Assembly: GCF_009745975.1 (NCBI RefSeq) | Contig: NZ_WHOL01000040.1 | Span: 1-64,000 of the forward strand | DNA length: 64,000 nt | DNA from: Actinokineospora pegani | GTDB taxonomy: Bacteria > Actinomycetota > Actinomycetes > Mycobacteriales > Pseudonocardiaceae | Direction: 5' to 3' | In this document: positions 25,700 to 34,292 of the stretch, one piece after another | Layout: every line of letters begins with the position of its first letter | How positions within the stretch are numbered: the first letter of the stretch is position 1 | Translations under genes and position numbers: made by a program | Notes under the pieces: generated by a model | Told to the model about the DNA's origin: nothing | What the model saw: only the letters and a program-made list of their open reading frames with translations | Databases searched by the model: none

Positions 25700-27457
25700 A
25701 TGGCTGACATGAGCAGCGCACCGCGTCCCCGGGACATGTCGGAGGAGCAACTCGGCTTCCAGCCGCAGGAGGCGGTGCGCTGGCTGGCGCCGAAGGTGCT
25801 GGTCACCACCGGCATCCAGTCCGTCATCGCATCGATCTTCGGGTCCTACGCCGACAAGCGGGAGCTGCAGGGCTCCCTGCCCGCCGAGGTCCACCGCTTC
25901 CCCGACGCCGACGACGACGGGGCGTTCTGGCTCGACTACGTCGCCGACCTCGGCGACGGGTTCGACGCGACCTACTCGGTGGCCTCGCTGCTGGCGGCCG
26001 AGGAGCTGGACCTCCCCGACGCCGGGCCGCTGCCGCGCGGGCGGCTGCTGGTCATGGGCGGTGACCAGGTCTACCCGTCGGCGTCGACCCGCGCCTACGA
26101 GGACCGGACCAAGGGCGTCTACCGGGCCGCGCTGCCCGAGGCGCGCGGCGAGTCGCCCACCCTGTTCGCCCTGCCGGGCAACCACGACTGGTACGACGGC
26201 CTGACCTCCTTCCTGCGCGTCTTCGCCCAGAAGCGGGCCTTCGGCGGCTGGGAGACGGCGCAGACGCGGTCCTACTTCGCCGTCCAGTTGCCCCACCGGT
26301 GGTGGCTGTGCGCGATCGACACCCAGTTCGACGACTACATCGACGGCCCGCAGTTGGAGTACTTCCGCTCGATCTCCCAGGAGATGCGGCCCGGTGACGG
26401 CGTCATCCTGTGCACGCCCACCCCGGTGTGGGTGGCGGCCGGGTCCGGCCACGAGGTCGAGAAGTACGACACGATCGACTTCTTCGACCGGGAGGTCGTC
26501 CGCCCGCGCGGCGCCGAGGTGCGGGTCATGCTCTCGGGCGACAAGCACCACTACGCCCGCTACGCCGAGACCGGCGGCGACCGGCAGCGGATCACCGCGG
26601 GCATCGGCGGCGCCTACCTCTCCGCCACCCACGAGCTGCCGCGCGACCTGGTGCTGCCGCCGCCGAAGTCGCGGATGCGCGACAAGTCCCCGACCGCCGA
26701 GTACGCCCTGGCCGCCCGCTACCCCAAGCGGCTGACCTCGGAGGCGTTCGCCGCGGGCATCTTCCGGCTGCCGCTGCGCAACCCCGGGTTCTGGGGCCTC
26801 ACCGGCGTCCTGCAGACGGTCATGACCCTCGCGGTGCTCTACGGGCTCGTCGAGACCCTGGGCGAGCAGCGGGACAAGGGCTTCTTCGGCATGGTCGCCT
26901 CCTGGACCCCCGCGCTCATCGTCGCCGTGGTGCTGCTGCTGGGCGGGACGGCGTTCGCCAAGATCGAGCGGTTCCACGGCGGCGGCACGGCGACCTGGGC
27001 CGGGGTCCTGCACGCCCTGGCGCACATCGGGCTCAGCGTGGGCTGGTCGTTCGTCGTCATCTGGCTCTACACGACCGTCCTGCCGCGCGGGGTGGTCGAC
27101 GACTGGGCGACGCTGGCGATCGTGCTGGTCGGCACGCCGGTGGTCATCGGGTTCCTCGACGCCGAGCTCGTCGCCCTCTACCTGATGGTCGCCTCCCGCT
27201 TCGGCATCAACCTCAACGAGGTCATGGCGGGCCAGAGCATCGAGCACTACAAGGGCTTCCTGCGGCTGCGCATCTCCGCGGACGGCGACCTCACCGTCCA
27301 CCCCGTCGGCCTCGACCGCGTCGGCCGCCGCTGGCGGGCCGACCCCGGCGGCGCGGCGCACGAGCCGTGGCTGACCCCGTCCCGGCCGCTGCGGCCCCGG
27401 CTGATCGAGGCGCCGGTCACCGTGCCCCGCGTGTCTGCGCGGCCCGCCGCGGGCTGA
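25700..27457 (+). CDS. membrane metallophosphoesterase
   Basis: A 585-residue protein with a calcineurin-like phosphoesterase domain followed by membrane helices. Metal-binding motifs are [15 protein letters not shown] and [12 protein letters not shown]; an expected N-terminal DxH is not obvious, so the domain is a variant. After about residue 370 there are four to five hydrophobic segments (for example TALIVAV-type stretch [14 protein letters not shown] and [14 protein letters not shown]). ATG 25700 and ATG 25709 are alternative starts, neither with a good ribosome site. Substrate unknown. Confidence 0.82.
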   Translation: MADMSSAPRPRDMSEEQLGFQPQEAVRWLAPKVLVTTGIQSVIASIFGSYADKRELQGSLPAEVHRFPDADDDGAFWLDYVADLGDGFDATYSVASLLAAEELDLPDAGPLPRGRLLVMGGDQVYPSASTRAYEDRTKGVYRAALPEARGESPTLFALPGNHDWYDGLTSFLRVFAQKRAFGGWETAQTRSYFAVQLPHRWWLCAIDTQFDDYIDGPQLEYFRSISQEMRPGDGVILCTPTPVWVAAGSGHEVEKYDTIDFFDREVVRPRGAEVRVMLSGDKHHYARYAETGGDRQRITAGIGGAYLSATHELPRDLVLPPPKSRMRDKSPTAEYALAARYPKRLTSEAFAAGIFRLPLRNPGFWGLTGVLQTVMTLAVLYGLVETLGEQRDKGFFGMVASWTPALIVAVVLLLGGTAFAKIERFHGGGTATWAGVLHALAHIGLSVGWSFVVIWLYTTVLPRGVVDDWATLAIVLVGTPVVIGFLDAELVALYLMVASRFGINLNEVMAGQSIEHYKGFLRLRISADGDLTVHPVGLDRVGRRWRADPGGAAHEPWLTPSRPLRPRLIEAPVTVPRVSARPAAG

Positions 27458-27469
27458 CCCCTAAGCTCC

Positions 27470-27485
27470 TCGAACGAGTGTTCGC
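27470..27485. promoter_or_regulatory. LexA/SOS box of ruvCAB
   Basis: TCGAAC-GAGT-GTTCGC differs at one base from the mycobacterial/actinobacterial SOS box TCGAAC-N4-GTTCGA and lies 25 bases upstream of the ruvC start. RuvCAB is a known LexA target in M. tuberculosis. Confidence 0.85.
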
Positions 27486-27510
27486 AGAGATCGGCCACGA
27501 GGGGAGCGGC

Positions 27511-28149
27511 GTGCGCGTCCTGGGTGTCGACCCCGGCCTGACCAGGCTCGGGATCGCGGTCGTCGACGGCGGCACGGGCCAGGCGGTGCGCGCCGTCGCG
27601 GTCGACGTCATCCGCACCCCGGTCGAGGACGACCTGGCGGTCCGGCTGCTCAAGGTCTCCGACGGCGTCGAGGCCTGGCTGGACCGCCACCGCCCGGACG
27701 TGGTCGCCATCGAGCGGGTGTTCAGCCAGCACAACGTGCGCACCGCCATGGGCACCGCGCAGGCCGCCGGGGTGGTCGCGCTGGCCGCCGCCCGCCGCGG
27801 CCTGCCGGTCATGTTCCACACCCCCAGCGAGGTCAAGGCCGCCGTCACCGGGTCCGGCCGCGCGGACAAGGCGCAGGTCACGATGATGGTGACCAAGCTG
27901 CTCCGGCTCACCGAGGCGCCCAAGCCCGCCGACGCCGCGGACGCGCTGGCGCTGGCCATCTGCCACCTGTGGCGGGCCCCGGTGCGCAACCGGATGGCCG
28001 CGGCCGAGGCGAGGGCGGCGGAGCTGGCCAAGGCGCACCGTGCGAGGCTGGCCGCGGCGGCGCAGCGGACCAAGCGGGCCGCCCAAGGCAAGGCAACACA
28101 GGGCAAGGCAAGCGCAGCGGCATCCACGAGCAGGACGGTGGCGGAGTGA
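27511..28149 (+). CDS. ruvC: crossover junction endodeoxyribonuclease RuvC
   Basis: A 212-residue Holliday-junction resolvase. Catalytic carboxylates are visible in [28 protein letters not shown] and the C-terminal [17 protein letters not shown]. After the nuclease domain there is an Ala/Lys/Arg-rich tail of about 45 residues, likely disordered and basic. GTG 27511 has GAGGGGAGC upstream. The stop overlaps ruvA as GTGA. The SOS box ahead of it predicts DNA-damage induction. Confidence 0.97.
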   Translation: MRVLGVDPGLTRLGIAVVDGGTGQAVRAVAVDVIRTPVEDDLAVRLLKVSDGVEAWLDRHRPDVVAIERVFSQHNVRTAMGTAQAAGVVALAAARRGLPVMFHTPSEVKAAVTGSGRADKAQVTMMVTKLLRLTEAPKPADAADALALAICHLWRAPVRNRMAAAEARAAELAKAHRARLAAAAQRTKRAAQGKATQGKASAAASTSRTVAE

Positions 28150-28748
28150 TCTCATCGGTGCGGGGGACCGTGGCGTCCATCGGTCTCGACCACGCCGTCG
28201 TGGAGGTGGGCGGGGTCGGGCTCGCCGTGCAGGCCACCCCGCACACGCTGGCCACCCTGCGCCGCGGCGACGAGGCGGCGCTGTCGACCGCGCTGGTCGT
28301 CCGCGAGGACTCGCTGACCCTGTTCGGCTTCGCCGACACCGCCGCCCGCGACCTGTTCTGGCTGCTGCAGACCGTCTCCGGCATCGGCCCCCGGCTCGCC
28401 CTGGCCACCCTGGCCGTGCTGGAGCCCGCGCAACTGCGCCACGCCCTGGCCGACGGCAACATCTCCACCCTGACCCAGGTGCCCGGCATCGGCCGCAAGG
28501 GCGCCGAGCGGCTGATCATCGAGCTGCGGGACAAGGTCGACGCCGTGGTCCCCGCCGACGCCGCCCCGGCCGCGCCCAGCGCGTCCGCCGTGCGCGGGTC
28601 GGTCGTCGAGGCGCTCACCGGCCTCGGCTTCCCGGTCAAGCAGGCCGAGCAGGCCGTCGACCGGGTGCTCGCGCACGCGGAGAACGCGGGCGCGCCGACC
28701 TCGGCCGTGCTCCGCCAGGCCCTCGCCGCGCTCGGGCCCAAGCGGTGA
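28146..28748 (+). CDS. ruvA: Holliday junction DNA helicase subunit RuvA
   Basis: A 200-residue junction-binding subunit. It has the N-terminal OB domain ([20 protein letters not shown]), the two helix-hairpin-helix motifs ([16 protein letters not shown] and [19 protein letters not shown]) and the C-terminal RuvB-contact domain after an Ala/Pro linker. It is overlapped by four bases at both ends with ruvC and ruvB, the standard operon. Confidence 0.97.
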   Translation: MISSVRGTVASIGLDHAVVEVGGVGLAVQATPHTLATLRRGDEAALSTALVVREDSLTLFGFADTAARDLFWLLQTVSGIGPRLALATLAVLEPAQLRHALADGNISTLTQVPGIGRKGAERLIIELRDKVDAVVPADAAPAAPSASAVRGSVVEALTGLGFPVKQAEQAVDRVLAHAENAGAPTSAVLRQALAALGPKR

Positions 28749-29830
28749 CCGAGCACCTCGGCGACGACCTGGGCGCGCTCGACGAGCAGGACTGGGCCGA
28801 CTCGCAGCTCTCCCCGGTGGCCGAGCCCGCCGAGCGCGACGACGAGACCACCCTGCGGCCCCGGCTGCTCGACGAGTTCGTCGGCCAGCCCCGGGTCCGC
28901 GAGCAGCTCCAACTGGTGCTGCAGGGCGCCCAGCGGCGCGGCTCCCCGCCCGACCACGTGCTGCTGTCCGGCCCGCCCGGCCTGGGCAAGACCAGCCTGG
29001 CCATGATCATCGCCGCTGAGCTGGGCAGGCCCATCCGGATCACCTCCGGCCCGGCGCTGGAGCGCGCGGGCGACCTCGCCGCGATGCTGAGCAACCTCGG
29101 CGAGGGCGAGGTCATGTTCATCGACGAGATCCACCGCATCGCCCGCCCCGCCGAGGAGATGCTCTACCTGGCCATGGAGGACTTCCGGGTCGACGTCGTG
29201 GTCGGCAAGGGGCCGGGGGCCACCAGCATCCCGCTGGAGATCGCCCCGTTCACCCTGGTCGGGGCGACCACCCGGGCGGGCTCGCTGACCGGGCCGCTGC
29301 GCGACCGCTTCGGCTTCACCGCGCACATGGAGTTCTACACCGCCGAGGAGCTGGAGCTGGTGCTGCGCCGCTCCGCGACGATCCTCGGCATCGACCTGCT
29401 CGACGACGGCGCCGCCGAGATCGCGGGCCGCTCCCGGGGCACCCCGCGCATCGCCAACCGGCTGCTGCGCCGGGTCCGCGACTACGCCGAGGTCCGCGGC
29501 GACGGCCGCGTCGACGTGCCGACCGCGCGCGCCGCCCTGGAGGTCTACGACGTCGACGACCTCGGCCTCGACCGGCTCGACCGCGCGGTGCTCGGCGCCC
29601 TGGTCCGCTCCTTCGGCGGCGGCCCGGTCGGCGTCGCCACCCTCGCCGTGGCGGTGGGCGAGGAGCCCACCACCGTCGAGGAGGTCTGCGAGCCCTACCT
29701 GGTGCGCGCGGGGATGCTCGCGCGCACCCCGCGCGGCCGGGTGGCGACCGCGCTGGCGTGGACGCACCTCGGCCTGCCCGCCCCCAGCGACGCGCCGGGC
29801 TGGGCTGCGCCTACCCTGTTCGACGAGTGA
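28745..29830 (+). CDS. ruvB: Holliday junction branch migration ATPase RuvB
   Basis: A 361-residue AAA+ motor. Walker A GPPGLGKT is at residues 76-83, Walker B is [10 protein letters not shown], sensor 1 lies in [20 protein letters not shown] with the arginine finger, and sensor 2 follows in [21 protein letters not shown] winged-helix DNA-binding domain is at the C-terminus. The GTG start overlaps ruvA. Confidence 0.98.
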   Translation: MTEHLGDDLGALDEQDWADSQLSPVAEPAERDDETTLRPRLLDEFVGQPRVREQLQLVLQGAQRRGSPPDHVLLSGPPGLGKTSLAMIIAAELGRPIRITSGPALERAGDLAAMLSNLGEGEVMFIDEIHRIARPAEEMLYLAMEDFRVDVVVGKGPGATSIPLEIAPFTLVGATTRAGSLTGPLRDRFGFTAHMEFYTAEELELVLRRSATILGIDLLDDGAAEIAGRSRGTPRIANRLLRRVRDYAEVRGDGRVDVPTARAALEVYDVDDLGLDRLDRAVLGALVRSFGGGPVGVATLAVAVGEEPTTVEEVCEPYLVRAGMLARTPRGRVATALAWTHLGLPAPSDAPGWAAPTLFDE

Positions 29831-29948
29831 CCGCTCGCACGCTGCCGACCCCGGGGTCCTGGGACTTCCGCACCTGGCAGACTTGGGTCCAACAAACCCG
29901 AACAATCGGACTTTTCCCGCATCGGGAACGGTTCCCGGACGGAGAGAC

Positions 29949-30359
29949 ATGAACCAAGCCCTACTGCCGCTGCTGCTCGTCGCCGCGCTCGCGATCCCGC
30001 TGGTCATCGGCTCCCGCAAGCAGAAGAAGATGGTCGCCCAGCAGCAGGAGCTGCAGAACTCGCTCGACGTCGGCGACCGGGTCATGACCACCTCCGGCCT
30101 GTACGGCACCGTGTCCGACATCTCCGACGACGCCACGATCGGCATCGAGATCGCCCCGGGTGTCGAGACCACGTGGCTGCGCCAGGCCGTGCGCGAGAAG
30201 GTCGGCCCGGACCTGCTCGACGAGGACGATGACGACATCGACACCGCCGACACCGACGTCGACGCCGACGACCGCGAGGAGCGCACCGCCTCCGCGACCG
30301 GCTCGTCCTCGGCGTCGACCGCTCAGGTGGCCCCGCCGCTCGAGCACGGCAAGAACTGA
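29949..30359 (+). CDS. yajC: preprotein translocase subunit YajC
   Basis: A 136-residue small Sec accessory protein. One N-terminal transmembrane helix (LLPLLLVAALAIPLVIG) is followed by the conserved RKQKKMVAQQQELQNSLDVG, then DRVMTTSGLYGTV and a very acidic tail (DEDDDDIDTADTDVDADD). GGAGAG precedes the ATG. It is followed by a hairpin and then secD, so co-transcription with secDF may be partial. Confidence 0.95.
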   Translation: MNQALLPLLLVAALAIPLVIGSRKQKKMVAQQQELQNSLDVGDRVMTTSGLYGTVSDISDDATIGIEIAPGVETTWLRQAVREKVGPDLLDEDDDDIDTADTDVDADDREERTASATGSSSASTAQVAPPLEHGKN

Positions 30360-30373
30360 CACCCAGGGGCTCG

Positions 30374-30407
30374 TCACTGTCCGCCCCCGGTAGTGGGCGG
30401 ACAGTGA
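30374..30407 (+). terminator. hairpin after yajC
   Basis: A perfect 13-bp stem (30374-30386 with 30395-30407) with an 8-base loop lies 14 bases after the yajC stop. It may end or attenuate transcription before secD. Confidence 0.65.
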
Positions 30408-30440
30408 GCCGCGCAACACTGGGTTAACTTCGCACCAGGT

Positions 30441-30487
30441 ACGCTGCGCCCTCACCCACATGTGTCATCCGGGTGTGGGCGCAGCGT
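30441..30487 (+). promoter_or_regulatory. long hairpin in the secD leader
   Basis: ACGCTGCGCCC (30441-30451) pairs perfectly with GGGCGCAGCGT (30477-30487). After one T-T mismatch a further 5 bp (30453-30457 with 30471-30475) extend the stem, leaving a 13-base loop. The hairpin ends 69 bases before the secD start. Whether it acts as RNA structure or protein site is unknown. Confidence 0.5.
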
Positions 30488-30556
30488 CATGACCACACAT
30501 CGCGGCGCGCACGCAGTTCCGTGCGCACACGAGCGAGCCGAGGAGACGGACCGACC

Positions 30557-32368
30557 GTGGCACCACCGGTTGGGCAGATCCGCCCAGGGCGCTATCTGGC
30601 GTTCTTCGTAGCAATCGTCGCCATCCTTTACGCCCTGGTCTTCGCGACCGGCGACCGCAAGGCCGAGCCCAAACTGGGCATCGACCTGCAGGGTGGCACC
30701 CGGGTCAGCCTGACCGCCCGGACCGAGACCGGCGAGCCGCCCAGCCAGGAGTCGCTCGAGCTCTCGCGCCAGCTCATCGAGACCCGGGTCAACAACACCG
30801 GTGTCAGCGGCGCCGAGGTGGTCCTCGACGGCAACAACCTGGTGATCACCGTCCCCGGCACGAACGGCGAGCGGGCCAAGGACCTCGGGCAGACCGCGCA
30901 GTTGCGCTTCCGCCCGGTCGTGCAGGCAGCGGCGCTCCAGCAGCCCCAGCAGCCCCAGCAGCCGCAGCCCACGCAGCCCCCCGCCGCGCCGCCCTCGGCC
31001 GGGGCGAGTGACGCGCCCGCGACCCCGCAGGGCCGCCCCGCGCCGAACCTGGCGCAGGACCAGCCCTCCACCCCCGCCCCGCCGCCCGCGGACCAGCCCG
31101 CCGCGGGCCAGGGCGAGGACCCGCGCGTGGCCGCCGCCCCGGAGACCTGCAAGGAGTACGTGCGGCTGTCCGTCCAGAACAGCGACCCGAACACGCCGTT
31201 GACCGCTGAGGAGAACGGCAACCTCATCAGCGAGGGCAAGAAGTGCAGGCAGGACCCCAGGCTGGCGCCCGCCGACGGCTCGCAGGCCGACCAGGCGCTG
31301 CAGCAGGCCGTCATGAGCGTGCTGACCTGCGGCCCCGGCCAGATCGACCCGCTGGTCGGCCACGACGACCCGACGCTGCCGCTGGCCGCCTGCGACCAGG
31401 AGGGCGCGGAGGTCTTCATCCTCGGTCCGTCGTTCCTTGAGGGCACCGAGATCAGCGACGCCAACGCCAACCCGGACTCGCAGGGCGCGGGCTACCTGGT
31501 CACCGTGAGCTTCAAGTCCGCGGGCCAGGACGTGTGGGCGAACTACACCCGCGACCACGTCCAAGAGCGCGCCGCGTTCGTCCTCGACACCCAGGTCGTG
31601 TCCGCGCCCACCATCCAGGGCGCCATCGCGGGCGACACCACGATCACCGGCGGCCAGGGCGGGTTCACCAACGCCGAGGCCACCAAGCTGGCCAACGTGC
31701 TCAAGTTCGGCTCGCTGCCGCTGTCCTTCGAGGCCTCGGAGGCCGAGACGGTGTCGGCGACGCTGGGCCTGGCCTCGCTGGAGGCGGGCCTGATCGCGGG
31801 CGGCATCGGCCTGGCGCTGGTGTTCATCTACTGCCTGCTCTACTACCGCCTGCTCGGCGTGCTGACCATCCTCTCGCTGGTGCTCTCGGCGGGCGTGGTC
31901 TACGCCTTCCTGGTGCTGCTCGGCCGGTGGATCGGGTTCACCCTCGACCTCGCGGGCATCGCGGGCTTCATCATCGCCATCGGCATCACCGCTGACTCGT
32001 TCGTCATCTTCTTCGAGCGGATCAAGGACGAGATCCGCGAGGGCCGCACGTTCCGCTCGGCCGTGCCGCGGGCGTGGGTCCGGTCGCGGCGCACGATCCT
32101 GTCCGCCGACGCCATCAGCTTCCTGGCCTCGGCCGTGCTCTACGTGCTGGCCGTCGGCCAGGTCAAGGGCTTCGCGTTCACCCTGGGCATGTCCACGGTG
32201 CTCGACCTCATCGTCGTGTTCCTGGTGACGCACCCGCTGGTGGTGCTGGCCTCCAAGTCGAAGTTCCTGTCCAACTCGAAGCTCTCCGGCCTCGGTGCGG
32301 CGCACCACTCCGCCGCCGCGACGCGGGCGACCAAGGCCGCGGGCGCAGCGGCCCCGAAGGAAGTGTGA
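30557..32368 (+). CDS. secD: protein translocase subunit SecD
   Basis: A 603-residue RND-like translocase component that uses the proton gradient to finish protein export. The N-terminal helix is followed by KLGIDLQGGTRVSLTART, and the C-terminal half has five helices with SLEAGLIAGGIGLALVFI, GFTLDLAGIAGFIIAIGI and TADSFVIFFERIKDEIREG. A long Pro/Gln/Ala-rich insertion (about residues 118-190) interrupts the periplasmic P1 region, as in other actinobacterial SecD. GTG 30557 is preceded by AGGAGA. SecF follows after one base. Confidence 0.96.
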   Translation: MAPPVGQIRPGRYLAFFVAIVAILYALVFATGDRKAEPKLGIDLQGGTRVSLTARTETGEPPSQESLELSRQLIETRVNNTGVSGAEVVLDGNNLVITVPGTNGERAKDLGQTAQLRFRPVVQAAALQQPQQPQQPQPTQPPAAPPSAGASDAPATPQGRPAPNLAQDQPSTPAPPPADQPAAGQGEDPRVAAAPETCKEYVRLSVQNSDPNTPLTAEENGNLISEGKKCRQDPRLAPADGSQADQALQQAVMSVLTCGPGQIDPLVGHDDPTLPLAACDQEGAEVFILGPSFLEGTEISDANANPDSQGAGYLVTVSFKSAGQDVWANYTRDHVQERAAFVLDTQVVSAPTIQGAIAGDTTITGGQGGFTNAEATKLANVLKFGSLPLSFEASEAETVSATLGLASLEAGLIAGGIGLALVFIYCLLYYRLLGVLTILSLVLSAGVVYAFLVLLGRWIGFTLDLAGIAGFIIAIGITADSFVIFFERIKDEIREGRTFRSAVPRAWVRSRRTILSADAISFLASAVLYVLAVGQVKGFAFTLGMSTVLDLIVVFLVTHPLVVLASKSKFLSNSKLSGLGAAHHSAAATRATKAAGAAAPKEV

Positions 32369-32369
32369 C

Positions 32370-33581
32370 GTGTCCTCTCCCCAGGGAACCGAGAAGCACG
32401 CTGACCGGGCCAGTGCCACCAAGGCCAGCGTCTTCGAGCGGCTCTACGTCGGCAACGGCGCGTTCGACATCGTCGGCAGCCGCAAGCGCTGGTACATGCT
32501 CTTCGGCGTGCTGATGCTGGTCTGCGTGCTGTCGATGGCGCTGCGCGGGTTCAACCTCGGCATCGACTTCGAGGGCGGCACCCGGCTGTCGATGCCCGCC
32601 CAGAGCGAGACCGGCCAGGTCATCGAGGTGACCGAGGTCGAGCGCGTGTTCAACACCGCCGCGGGCCAGCCCGCCGCGTCGGTGCAGTCGGTCGGCACCG
32701 GCGGCGGCGCGACCATCCAGGTCAAGTCCGAGACCCTGGACAACAACCAGGTGGCGCTGGTGAAGGCCGCCCTGGCCAACGAGCTCAGGCCGGTGTCCGC
32801 CGACGGCGGCACCGGTGTCGGCCAGATCAGCGACTCGGCCGTCTCGGGCACCTGGGGCAGCGAGATCTCCCGCCAGGCGCTGATCGCGCTGGCCGTGTTC
32901 ATCGCGCTGGTGACGGTCTTCCTCGCGCTGTACTTCGAGAAGTGGATGGCGCTGGCCGCGCTCGGCGCGCTCGTCCACGACATCGTGGTCACCATGGGCA
33001 TCTACTCGATCATCGGCTTGGAGGTCACCCCGGCGACGGTCATCGGCCTGCTCACGATCCTCGGGTTCTCCCTCTACGACACGGTCGTCGTGTTCGACAA
33101 GGTCAAGGAGAACACCCGTGGCATCCTCGGCCTGACCAGGCGCACCTACGCCGAGGCGGCCAACCTGGCGCTGAACCAGACGCTGATGCGCTCGATCAAC
33201 ACCTCGGTCATCGCGCTGCTGCCGGTGATCGGCCTGCTCGTGGTCGGCGTCGGCCTGCTCGGCGTCGGCACCCTGGGCGACCTCGCGCTGGTGCAGATGA
33301 CCGGCATGATCGCCGGTGTGCTGTCGTCGATCTTCCTGGCGACGCCGTTCCTGGTCGACCTCAAGCTCACCGAGTCCAGGTACCGCCAGCAGGCGGAGAA
33401 GGTCCGGCAGCGCCGCGTGACGGCCGCCCGCCGGGCCGCGGGCGGCGAGCAGACCGCCGAGGGCGACGACGAGCCGCGCCGGGAGAACGCCTACGCGAGC
33501 ACCGTCCCCGGGCGCATCCCCAAGGCCAGCGACGCGCGCCGGGTCGCGGCGAACCGCCCGACCGGCAAGCGCAAGCGCTGA
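32370..33581 (+). CDS. secF: protein translocase subunit SecF
   Basis: A 403-residue partner of SecD with six predicted helices. The family hallmark FNLGIDFEGGTRLSM, then SRQALIALAVFIALVTVFLA, ALGALVHDIVVTMGIYSI and GFSLYDTVVVFDKVKENTRG, identifies it. A basic C-terminal tail with many Arg follows the last helix. The GTG start lies one base after the secD stop, so the two are translated together. Confidence 0.96.
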   Translation: MSSPQGTEKHADRASATKASVFERLYVGNGAFDIVGSRKRWYMLFGVLMLVCVLSMALRGFNLGIDFEGGTRLSMPAQSETGQVIEVTEVERVFNTAAGQPAASVQSVGTGGGATIQVKSETLDNNQVALVKAALANELRPVSADGGTGVGQISDSAVSGTWGSEISRQALIALAVFIALVTVFLALYFEKWMALAALGALVHDIVVTMGIYSIIGLEVTPATVIGLLTILGFSLYDTVVVFDKVKENTRGILGLTRRTYAEAANLALNQTLMRSINTSVIALLPVIGLLVVGVGLLGVGTLGDLALVQMTGMIAGVLSSIFLATPFLVDLKLTESRYRQQAEKVRQRRVTAARRAAGGEQTAEGDDEPRRENAYASTVPGRIPKASDARRVAANRPTGKRKR

Positions 33582-33582
33582 C

Positions 33583-34116
33583 ATGACCGACAGCGTGACC
33601 ACCGACGAGGCGCTGGCCCTGGTCCGGGAGGTCCCCGACTTCCCGGAGCCGGGGATCGTCTTCCGCGACCTCACACCGGTGCTGGCCGACGGACCCGCGT
33701 TCCGGGCGGTCACCGCCGCCCTGGTCGCGGGCCTGCCCGCCGAGGTGACCGCGATCGTGGCCATCGAGGCCCGCGGGTTCCTCTTCGGCGCGGCGATGGC
33801 CCAGGCCACCGGCCTGGGCCTGGTCACCGTGCGCAAGCCGGGCAAGCTGCCCGCGGTCGCCGCCAGCGCCACCTACGCCCTGGAGTACGGGACCGCCACG
33901 CTGGAGCTGCCCGCCGCCACGCTGGCGGCGGGCGCCTCGGTGGTCATCGTCGACGACGTGCTGGCCACCGGCGGCACCGTGGCGGCCACGGCGGGACTGG
34001 TCGAGGAGGCGGGCGCGCGCACCGCCGCCGTGGCGGTGGTGCTGGAGCTGGGCGCGCTCGGCGGCCGTGCGCGGCTGCCCGCGGGCGCGGTCTGCAACGC
34101 CCTTGTCACCGTGTGA
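33583..34116 (+). CDS. apt: adenine phosphoribosyltransferase
   Basis: A 177-residue type I phosphoribosyltransferase that salvages adenine to AMP. The PRPP loop is VVIVDDVLATGGT; VPDFPEPGIVFRDLTPVLAD and IEARGFLFGAAMA are the usual N-terminal and flexible-loop regions, with LVTVRKPGKLP preceding the loop. It begins one base after secF and precedes rel, the order seen in mycobacteria. Confidence 0.95.
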   Translation: MTDSVTTDEALALVREVPDFPEPGIVFRDLTPVLADGPAFRAVTAALVAGLPAEVTAIVAIEARGFLFGAAMAQATGLGLVTVRKPGKLPAVAASATYALEYGTATLELPAATLAAGASVVIVDDVLATGGTVAATAGLVEEAGARTAAVAVVLELGALGGRARLPAGAVCNALVTV

Positions 34117-34235
34117 GCAAGATGCCGCTCGACGCGGGGCCGTGCTTCGTCCCCGCTGCTCAGGTGTGACCCTTCGACGTCCCAAGTGGGCAGTTCACCG
34201 CCCCGAAGCGCCTGCCGCGGCCGCGGCGGAGTTAT

Positions 34236-34275
34236 TCTCGGTGTCCGGGCCACACCCGTGACCCGGACACCGAGA
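34236..34275 (+). promoter_or_regulatory. 14-bp inverted repeat upstream of rel
   Basis: TCTCGGTGTCCGGG (34236-34249) pairs perfectly with CCCGGACACCGAGA (34262-34275) around a 12-base centre. It ends 17 bases before the TTG start. TATTCT (34233-34238) overlaps its left arm, so it could be an operator over a promoter or a leader hairpin. Confidence 0.55.
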
Positions 34276-34292
34276 GTGCGCCGGGAGCTGGC

